Shown here piece by piece: positions 6,263 through 11,628 of a DNA stretch of 11,628 nt. Where the stretch lies: NCBI GenBank assembly GCA_036636255.1, contig JAVWOV010000029.1:1-11628 (forward strand). Direction: 5' to 3'. Position numbers and translations under genes: made by a program. The DNA comes from CALVXC01 sp036636255. GTDB taxonomy: Bacteria; Bacillota_I; Bacilli_A; RF39; UBA660. Each line of letters starts with the position of its first letter. Within the stretch, counting starts at the first letter, position 1. The notes under the pieces were generated by a model, which had not been told where the DNA came from, ran no database searches, and was given only the letters and a program-made list of their open reading frames with translations.

Positions 6263-9025
6263 ATGAAAATAAATATTAATTATAAATTGATTCTTTTTTG
6301 TTTTTTTATTGCTTTAACACCCTTTTTTAGCGGAGAAGTAAAAGCTGATATCAATTATGGTATTGTTAATTTTAAAACAAAAACATGTAATAATAATACT
6401 AGTTATATAGAATTTTCGACTGGTCGTTCTGGATATACCAACGGTTGTAGTAGTGCTGATGGTGTTTATTTAGGAAACGAGAATGGGAAAGTTAAATTTA
6501 TGCAATCAGGGGTTGTTGGTTTAGTTAATCCTTGGGAAGTTAATGTTATTGATATGGATTATTATGAATCATCAACTTGGATTACATCATATAAATCGGT
6601 AAATGGTGTTTTACAACATTGTATATCTAATGATACCAATAATAGTAAATATGATTGTATAGAACTTGGCCCAGATACAATTGGTTTACCCAATAAAGCT
6701 TATTTTCTAAGCTATGATGGCCATTATTTTTATCGTTATAATAATTTAAATGATTTTAAAATTATGGTAAATGATTTAAAAATTGGCAGTCATAGTAACG
6801 CTATTAATGCTAATAATCCTTATTATAATTATTATCAATTTTTATCTCATCGAACTAAAACTAATCAAACAGTTAGTGATTTAAATAATTATATTACTAA
6901 TTCATCTAATAAAATGTATAATTTAGGTTCAGCTTTTATTGATAATCAAAATATTTATGGTTCTAATGGAGCTTTAATGTTTGGGACAGCTGGTAATGAA
7001 AGTGCTTGGGGAACCAGTGGTTATGCAAAATATCGAAACAATTTATTTGGACATAATGCTTTTGATAGTAATCCTAACGAAGCTGATTATTATGATAGTC
7101 CGGCTACTAGTGTTTATTTCCATGCAAAGGGATTTGTTTCGGAGGGATATATGGATCCATGTGATTGGAAAAATACTGGTGGGAATGGTTTTACTTCTAT
7201 TTGTCTACAAGGGAGATATTACGGGCCTCATCTTGGTAATAAAGCCAGTGGTATGAATGTTAAGTATGCATCTGATCCTTATTGGGGAGAAAAGGCAGCG
7301 GGAAATTTTTATACATTTGAAAAAGCTGTTGGACAAACCGATTATGGTTATTATACAATTGGTATTAAAACTAAATTTGGAAGTTATGCAATCAGAAAAG
7401 AAGCAACAACAAATTCGTCAATTTTATATCGAACTACTAATTCAACTGACTTTCCCTTTATTATATTAAGTAAAGTTAATGGTGAATATTATAACGGTAG
7501 TGATATTTGGTATAAGATTCAAGCTGATCCAACATTAGATAGTAGTAGAAATAAATTGATTCAAGATCAGGGAGCTTATAATTTTGATAATAATTATGGC
7601 TATATACATGCTAGTGTTATTGATGTTTATTTGCCCGGATCAAAGCCAATTGAAGATACTACTTCTATTAATTATGATATCACTTTCAATACTGATGGTG
7701 GTTATTATAGTGATAAAACTATATCTAAAACAATTAAGGTAAAAAAAGATATTGTTCCTTCAGTTGAAACACCTACTAAAACAGGTTATACTTTTAATGG
7801 CTGGAGTCCTAATGTTGCCAGCGCTTCATGTAATAAAACATATGTAACACTTTGGATACCTAATGTATATGATATTAATTTTGATGCAACTAATGGTTTA
7901 TTTAGTGACAATTTAACTTCTAAAATTGTTAAAACAAAATATAATGAGTTACCAATAATAGAAGAACCTACACTTGCAGGTTATACCTTTAATGGTTGGA
8001 GTCCTAATATTAGTAAAGTTAATAAGACAGCTAGTTATAAAGCAACATGGAAAAAAGAAGAAAAACCTGATGAAACAGGATTAGTTCAAAAAGACGGTAA
8101 TTTTTATTTTGAATATTTAAAAGAAGTAGATAACAAATTAGTTATTAAAGGGTATAATACGATTAATAGAATTAATAACGATTTAAATACAAAAATTACA
8201 TATAAAATTATATTTGAAAGTTTAACTGATTCAACAAAAAAATATGAACAAAATTTATCAAGAATTATTGATGCTAACGATTTAGGACGACCTGCCATTG
8301 GTGATGATAATTATAATTATACTTATTCTTGGTTTGAAGGTAGTTTAGATATAAATAAATTACCAGCAGGAGATTACAAAGTGTATATAGTATCAGAAAC
8401 AGATAAATTTTATTCTAAATCAGTAATAAATAATCCTCTTTATAAACCGCAAGTTACAGATTATGCAGATTTAAAATATGCAATTATTAGAAATGATTAT
8501 AGTAGTAACATACCTTATATAGAATTCATAATTAGAGATACTCAACTTGGTAAAAAAGAAACTAACGCAATATATAGTCAATATGATCAATTTAGAACAA
8601 TGAATTTAGATAATTCAGGCAGATTAAGTATCTTAGGCTATTCTTATTCATATGGTACAGATTATAGCATTTATGCTAATGTTGATCGAAAAATAATTTT
8701 TGAAAACATTTCTAATTTTACAAAATATGAATATAATATTGGAAGTGTTATTGATGGATTATTTAAAATATCTCTTCCTAGTTCTGATGGTTACGATAAA
8801 ACACGAGCATGGTATCGAGCAGATATTGATTTAACAAATATGTTACCAGGGAAATATGCAATATATATATCAAACTCTACAAATGTAGCTGATATAGGAG
8901 AACTAAAGGATCTACTTTATAAATCATTTGATGATTTAAATAAGGTTGTTAAAAACAAAAAATATAAATTTATAAGAAATGATAATAATAAACATAGAAT
9001 TGAATTAATTATAGAAAATGTTTAA
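6263..9025 (+). CDS. Secreted GH73-like N-acetylglucosaminidase with InlB repeats
   Basis: This 920-aa exported peptidoglycan hydrolase would act on the glycan strand outside the cell. Residues 1-28 are a signal peptide with a likely cut after VKA. Residues 29-200 form an unrecognised N-terminal region with Cys42, 62, 120 and 132. Residues 200-350 match the glucosaminidase (GH73/LytD-like) domain: ALMFGTAGNESAWGTSGYA at 237-255 with the probable catalytic Glu246, then NNLFGHNAFDSNP and WGEKAAGNFY. An SH3-like region follows (365-458). Two InlB B-repeats (Flg_new type, with GYTFNGWSPN) lie at 471-533 and 535-597, then a duplicated C-terminal module at 624-759 and 786-920. There is no LPXTG or terminal membrane anchor, so retention is probably through the SH3, repeat or C-terminal parts. 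The role may be wall turnover, cell separation or adhesion. Activity and partners are inferred, not shown. Confidence 0.9.
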   Translation: MKININYKLILFCFFIALTPFFSGEVKADINYGIVNFKTKTCNNNTSYIEFSTGRSGYTNGCSSADGVYLGNENGKVKFMQSGVVGLVNPWEVNVIDMDYYESSTWITSYKSVNGVLQHCISNDTNNSKYDCIELGPDTIGLPNKAYFLSYDGHYFYRYNNLNDFKIMVNDLKIGSHSNAINANNPYYNYYQFLSHRTKTNQTVSDLNNYITNSSNKMYNLGSAFIDNQNIYGSNGALMFGTAGNESAWGTSGYAKYRNNLFGHNAFDSNPNEADYYDSPATSVYFHAKGFVSEGYMDPCDWKNTGGNGFTSICLQGRYYGPHLGNKASGMNVKYASDPYWGEKAAGNFYTFEKAVGQTDYGYYTIGIKTKFGSYAIRKEATTNSSILYRTTNSTDFPFIILSKVNGEYYNGSDIWYKIQADPTLDSSRNKLIQDQGAYNFDNNYGYIHASVIDVYLPGSKPIEDTTSINYDITFNTDGGYYSDKTISKTIKVKKDIVPSVETPTKTGYTFNGWSPNVASASCNKTYVTLWIPNVYDINFDATNGLFSDNLTSKIVKTKYNELPIIEEPTLAGYTFNGWSPNISKVNKTASYKATWKKEEKPDETGLVQKDGNFYFEYLKEVDNKLVIKGYNTINRINNDLNTKITYKIIFESLTDSTKKYEQNLSRIIDANDLGRPAIGDDNYNYTYSWFEGSLDINKLPAGDYKVYIVSETDKFYSKSVINNPLYKPQVTDYADLKYAIIRNDYSSNIPYIEFIIRDTQLGKKETNAIYSQYDQFRTMNLDNSGRLSILGYSYSYGTDYSIYANVDRKIIFENISNFTKYEYNIGSVIDGLFKISLPSSDGYDKTRAWYRADIDLTNMLPGKYAIYISNSTNVADIGELKDLLYKSFDDLNKVVKNKKYKFIRNDNNKHRIELIIENV
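7673..8053 (+). repeat. Two tandem InlB B-repeats in the hydrolase gene
   Basis: Two beta-grasp-like repeats are encoded back to back. Each begins YDI-F-(T/A)-(D/N)G and ends with GYTFNGWSPN plus a final strand. At DNA level the best-conserved segments, 7784-7813 and 7979-8008, differ at only 2 of 30 positions. The rest has diverged, as expected for an old duplication with constraint on the GYTFNGWSPN motif. The first copy ends unusually (ASASCNKTYVTLWIPN, with a Cys) instead of the usual Y-A-x-W. Confidence 0.85.
8132..9022 (+). repeat. Two copies of a ~135-residue C-terminal module
   Basis: Residues 624-759 and 786-920 of the hydrolase align as two units of 136 and 135 residues. Shared landmarks in order are: L-I-GY near the start; KIIFES/KIIFEN; KYEQNLSRIID/KYEYNIGSVIDG; YSWFEGSLDINKLPAGDYKVYI / RAWYRADIDLTNMLPGKYAIYI; LYK; and a closing IIRND..IEFII / FIRND..IELII. 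Alternating hydrophobic residues suggest an all-beta, Ig-like fold. Copies are diverged at DNA level. I do not recognise the family. Confidence 0.75.
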
Positions 9026-9077
9026 ATATTTAATAAAAGTTAGATGTTAAAAATTTTAGATAGTGGAGAAGAGGATG

Positions 9078-9105
9078 CGGACAAATTTTTGGACTAATGT
9101 ATAAT
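9078..9105 (+). promoter_or_regulatory. Possible promoter for the intergenic small RNA
   Basis: TATAAT at 9100-9105 is preceded by TG. The best -35 is CGGACA (9078-9083, 4 of 6 matches to TTGACA) with a 16-bp spacer. A start about 6 nt downstream would place the RNA 5' end close to the first hairpin (9114-9134). TATAAT-like words are common in DNA this AT-rich, so this is tentative. Confidence 0.4.
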
Positions 9106-9110
9106 GACAA

Positions 9111-9245
9111 GTAGGTACATGATGTCATGATACTGCCCTCAAACTATATGATGAAACACAATTAATAGCTACGGTTATTAATAAACTAGAATTTTCTAGT
9201 CTGTGTTGTTACAATTTTAGAGACTGACTAAGTCAGTCTTTTTTT
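9111..9245 (+). ncRNA. Candidate structured small RNA (~135 nt)
   Basis: The region has no credible reading frame, but strong RNA structure ends in a terminator. Hairpin 1 pairs 9114-9121 with 9126-9134 (one bulged A). An unpaired linker (9135-9154) contains the C-rich TGCCCTC. An outer stem AACACA (9155-9160) / TGTGTT (9202-9207) closes a three-way junction. Inside it, ATTAATAGC (9161-9169) and GTTATTAAT (9174-9182) form a stem capped by a UACG tetraloop closed by C-G. ACTAGA (9185-9190) / TCTAGT (9195-9200) forms the other branch. The terminator hairpin then follows. It could be an independent sRNA or the structured 3' end of the hydrolase mRNA. I do not recognise a known RNA family. Confidence 0.5.
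9221..9245 (+). terminator. Rho-independent terminator, plus strand
   Basis: AGACTGACT (9221-9229) and AGTCAGTCT (9231-9239) are perfect inverted arms. As RNA the stem is at least 7 bp with a short loop, followed immediately by seven T residues (9239-9245). It is the best canonical terminator in the window and ends transcription of the hydrolase gene and/or the candidate small RNA. Confidence 0.9.
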
Positions 9246-9268
9246 ATAAATATTTTTTAATTTCATAA

Positions 9269-9310
9269 AAACATCCTGATAATGTTATATATAACATTAT
9301 CAGGATGTTT
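9269..9310 (-). terminator. Perfect 42-bp palindrome, probable terminator of the PASTA gene
   Basis: Every base from 9269 to 9289 pairs with its partner from 9310 back to 9290, giving 21-bp arms with no spacer and no mismatch. On the minus strand the hairpin lies 16 nt after the PASTA gene stop and is followed by a short T run (TTTTT then ATG), fitting an intrinsic terminator. On the plus strand there is no good T tract after it. The stem is much longer and more exact than the other terminators here. Confidence 0.75.
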
Positions 9311-9326
9311 GCTTTATAAATGTATT

Positions 9327-11543
9327 TTACTTATTAAATATTTGTATTGTATATGTATCGCAATAATTTAAAGAAATGCCATCATATTTATTTGTTGAGT
9401 TTGCGGTAAATTGTCCGATAGATGCTGATTCACTATAATCAGCTCTATTTACATATTGTATTACCCATTTAATTAAACTATCTTGATTTTGAAGATTTAC
9501 TGCCGTAGCAGATGCATTACCAATGGTAGGATTCAAATATATTTTTGTTGTTATATTTCTATCACATGTTGGTGGAGGTGTCGGAGGGGGATTGCTTCCT
9601 GAATTTCCACCGGTATTATTTCCAGCATCAGAACCACCGCTTGGTGGTATATAGTTGTTTTGCCCAGCCGGAGCCGGCCCTTTACTAATAGAAAGTGTTA
9701 TACTAGAACCTTCCATTACTTCTTGACCGCTAGCCTTATTTTGATAAATAACCGTATCTTTTGATTCGTTTGAATAAACATAATTAAATGAACAACTTAG
9801 TTTGGCATTTTGACATTTATTTTTAGCCTCGTGGACAGTCATACCCATAAAATTAGGTATTTTTGAAGATATACCAAGTGATACTTTTAATGTGATAGTA
9901 TCATTGCTTTTTATTAATTGGAAAGCTTTATGCGAAACATCAATTAGCTTACCTTTTATTATTTTATTGTTATATTCTTCTATTATATTGAGCGGAATAT
10001 TGTTTTTTAGTGCAAAAGTTCTAATTTTATCTAAATCATTATCGTTATAATCAATCATCTTTAATTTACCTTTAGACATGATTATATGAATAGGATTTTC
10101 CTGATTAACAAGTTCACCTTTTTTGATAGCAACACGTTTTACTTTACCACTTTTTATTTTCTCATCAAATTCACTACCGTAGGTAATTGAAAGACCATAT
10201 TTATTAGCCCAATTCATTATTTCATCTAGCGACATTTTCATCAAATTTGGTGCAATTATTTTAGGACCTTTAGATATTGTTAATTTTACTTTATCTTTTG
10301 TTTGATCAATAATTGTTTCATGTTTAGGATCGGTTGATATGACATGTTTTAATGGCGTTTTTTTATTATATTTGTATTCAATTTCATAGGTAATACCATT
10401 CCTTTCAAGCCATAAAGTGGCATCAAATTCTTTCATGTTTTTTAAATTATTTAATTTTAAAGGTTTTAAATCTTCTATATTACCTAAGGAAAATTTCATA
10501 TCTATTTTATTATTTCTAGTCATACTACCTTCTTGATTTTGTTCAAATAACGTATCCTTTTTTATGTTATTATTAAATTCATATGTTATAACAACATTGT
10601 TTAATTTTAATTGATTAATTTTTTTTATGATTTCTGTTATATTCCATCCAACCATGTTTGGAACAGTTGTTTTTTGATCATAATTAGGACCATTTGATAC
10701 AACAACACTTAAACTATCCATATTATTGGTAAGCATACCACTTTGTTTATTTTGACTAATAATAAGGTTTTTTTCAATGTTATCACTAAAGTCATAATTA
10801 ATATTTAAATTTATATGATTTTCATCGGCCCATTTCATAGCTGTTGTTACCGTTTGATTTTGAAAATTTTCAATTGTTATTAGATTAGGAATTTTAATTA
10901 TATTTAGCATTACTAAACAGGTTATTGTTATGTAAATTAAAAATATTAAAATACTAAATGTTTGAAAAATAGTTTTAAATGGCTTTCTTTTTATTTTTAA
11001 AGCTATCATAAATAAAATAGTTAATATGGCAATAGATGAACAATTTGCTATAATATATATCATATTGGGATCACTTTTAAGACATAAAAAATTATATATT
11101 AAATAACTTATACTGCATAAAAGAATAATAATTAAAATTATCGTTAAAAAGAATCCATTTTCAGATTTGTTAGTTTGTTTTTTTAATTGTTTATTTTTTG
11201 TTTTTTCTTCTTTTTTTTCTATTCTTTTTTGTGCTTTTGATTTTTTTTCTTTTTGCTTTTTTTCTTTTTCTGTTTGTATTTTATTCAGCTTGATTGCTTG
11301 TTCTTGCTGTTTAGCAATTTTTTTTTGTTCACTTTTACTATTGATTTTATCAAAGGTATTAGTCATTTCTTTTTTTTGAGGTATAGTGTTTTGAAATAAA
11401 TCTTTTTGATCCTTGTTTTCTTGTTCTTTTTCACGTATTCGTTGTCTTAATTCGCTTCTTGACATAATATCTTTAAAAGAACTTGTCGTTTCTAAGTTAT
11501 CATTATTTAAAGATTCGATAAATTCTTTTCTACTTTTTTCCAT
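9327..11543 (-). CDS. Membrane protein with six PASTA-like repeats, no kinase domain
   Basis: The 738-aa product (residue numbers below count from an in-frame GTG three codons earlier) starts with a Lys/Glu/Gln-rich, probably coiled-coil cytoplasmic region (1-132). Three membrane segments follow at about 133-156, 164-187 and 194-220. The basic N-terminus and the KIKRKPFK loop predict an outside C-terminus. Six PASTA-like repeats occupy roughly 220-289, 296-357, 363-430, 431-495, 498-560 and 564-625; most end in S-x-G-x (SNGP, SLGN, SKGP, SKGK, SLGI, SKGP). A Gly/Pro-rich linker (635-662, with PPPTPPPT) leads to a final ~80-aa domain with Cys663 and Cys731. PASTA domains of PrkC/StkP kinases bind peptidoglycan or lipid II, but no kinase domain is present. 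A structural or sensory wall role is likely. It converges on the hydrolase gene. Confidence 0.9.
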   Translation of the reverse strand: MEKSRKEFIESLNNDNLETTSSFKDIMSRSELRQRIREKEQENKDQKDLFQNTIPQKKEMTNTFDKINSKSEQKKIAKQQEQAIKLNKIQTEKEKKQKEKKSKAQKRIEKKEEKTKNKQLKKQTNKSENGFFLTIILIIILLCSISYLIYNFLCLKSDPNMIYIIANCSSIAILTILFMIALKIKRKPFKTIFQTFSILIFLIYITITCLVMLNIIKIPNLITIENFQNQTVTTAMKWADENHINLNINYDFSDNIEKNLIISQNKQSGMLTNNMDSLSVVVSNGPNYDQKTTVPNMVGWNITEIIKKINQLKLNNVVITYEFNNNIKKDTLFEQNQEGSMTRNNKIDMKFSLGNIEDLKPLKLNNLKNMKEFDATLWLERNGITYEIEYKYNKKTPLKHVISTDPKHETIIDQTKDKVKLTISKGPKIIAPNLMKMSLDEIMNWANKYGLSITYGSEFDEKIKSGKVKRVAIKKGELVNQENPIHIIMSKGKLKMIDYNDNDLDKIRTFALKNNIPLNIIEEYNNKIIKGKLIDVSHKAFQLIKSNDTITLKVSLGISSKIPNFMGMTVHEAKNKCQNAKLSCSFNYVYSNESKDTVIYQNKASGQEVMEGSSITLSISKGPAPAGQNNYIPPSGGSDAGNNTGGNSGSNPPPTPPPTCDRNITTKIYLNPTIGNASATAVNLQNQDSLIKWVIQYVNRADYSESASIGQFTANSTNKYDGISLNYCDTYTIQIFNK

Positions 11544-11559
11544 ATAATTCACTACCTTT
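11543..11559 (-). promoter_or_regulatory. Ribosome binding site deciding the PASTA gene start
   Basis: Read on the minus strand, AAAGG (11555-11559) is the only Shine-Dalgarno-like sequence. An in-frame GTG at 11552-11550 lies only 2 nt after it, too close to be used. The ATG at 11543-11541 lies 11 nt after it, an aligned spacing of about 8 nt if AAAGG is placed as the first part of AAAGGAGG. The ATG is therefore preferred. Confidence 0.65.
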
Positions 11560-11575
11560 CTTGTATTATTACTAT

Positions 11576-11590
11576 GTATAATTATTATAC
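11576..11590 (-). promoter_or_regulatory. Possible -10 region of the PASTA gene within a palindrome
   Basis: GTATAAT-T-ATTATAC is a perfect 7+7 bp inverted repeat, so a TATAAT is present on both strands. The minus-strand copy at 11584-11589 is about 41 nt from the ATG. No convincing -35 is seen 16-18 bp upstream (TTTCTT is the closest). The rest of the window edge (11591-11628) is AT-rich without a recognisable feature. Confidence 0.4.
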
Positions 11591-11628
11591 AGTATATATA
11601 TTTAAAAAGAAATAATAATTTTAATTGT

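Noticed and set aside
8957..9025. The hydrolase seemed truncated in a third C-terminal repeat
   Set aside because: Treating the IRND...IE-II segment as the end of each unit gives two complete units of 136 and 135 residues, so the stop at 9023-9025 is natural.
9044..9097. 17-codon frame (MLKILDSGEEDADKFLD) after the hydrolase gene
   Set aside because: It has only a weak AAAAG upstream, is very short and has no recognised similarity.
9071..9097. Sequence resembling an insertion-sequence end (CGGACAAATTTTTGG)
   Set aside because: No matching inverted end, target duplication or transposase fragment is present.
11167..11379. Plus-strand Phe/Ser-rich 70-aa frame opposite the PASTA gene
   Set aside because: It is the antisense shadow of the Lys/Glu-rich N-terminal region; the low-complexity Phe-Ser composition comes from AAA/GAA codons read backwards.
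1..11628. CRISPR arrays, complete insertion sequences, toxin-antitoxin or phage-defence genes
   Set aside because: I looked on both strands and saw no regular spaced repeats, no transposase and no such protein families.

Overview
This window looks like chromosome from a very AT-rich, low-GC Gram-positive (Bacilli/Mollicutes-type) bacterium. The evidence is the strong A/T bias, Shine-Dalgarno sites such as AGAGGG and AGAGGTG, sigma-A promoters that are often of the extended -10 (TGnTATAAT) type, a RhlE/CshA-like DEAD helicase, InlB-type repeats and PASTA domains. Trp is written TGG, and TGA ends both the sugar kinase and Smr genes. This is therefore the standard bacterial code, not the Mycoplasma/Spiroplasma code. 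An uncultured gut-type Bacilli lineage (Acholeplasma/RF39/Izemoplasma-like or Erysipelotrichia-like) would fit, but the sequence alone does not fix the taxon.

Layout. Positions 1-3867 (+) hold a tight operon: pyruvate phosphate dikinase (ppdK), a PfkB-family sugar kinase starting on the last base of the ppdK stop, and a small stand-alone Smr-domain protein overlapping the kinase end by 14 bp. A separate near-consensus promoter then drives an unrecognised 138-aa protein (3952-4368, +). This gene converges on a DEAD-box RNA helicase (4412-5698, -), with overlapping AT-only terminator hairpins between them. Positions 5699-6262 hold a two-tRNA unit on the minus strand (Leu-UAG, and a CAU tRNA most like Ile2), its promoter with an 8+8 bp inverted repeat in the spacer, and the divergent promoter of the next gene.

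Positions 6263-9025 (+) encode a 920-aa secreted cell-wall hydrolase: signal peptide, Cys-containing N-terminal region, GH73-like N-acetylglucosaminidase domain, SH3-like region, two InlB B-repeats and a duplicated ~135-aa C-terminal module that I do not recognise. Positions 9026-9326 are non-coding but highly structured. They hold a putative ~135-nt small RNA with its own promoter-like sequence, a three-way junction capped by a UACG tetraloop and a strong terminator. Next comes a perfect 42-bp palindrome that can terminate the opposite strand. Positions 9327-11543 (-) encode a membrane protein with a Lys/Glu-rich cytoplasmic domain, three membrane segments and six PASTA-like repeats, but no kinase domain.

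How the parts fit: the left half is central carbon metabolism (PEP/pyruvate/ATP interconversion and sugar phosphorylation) plus RNA-handling functions (Smr, helicase, tRNAs). The right half is a cell-envelope pair, a peptidoglycan hydrolase facing a peptidoglycan-sensing-type PASTA membrane protein, with the candidate sRNA between them. The most notable unexplained items are that candidate sRNA, homopolymer tracts inside promoter spacers, the duplicated adhesin-like module, the kinase-less PASTA protein and the paired cysteines in both exported proteins.
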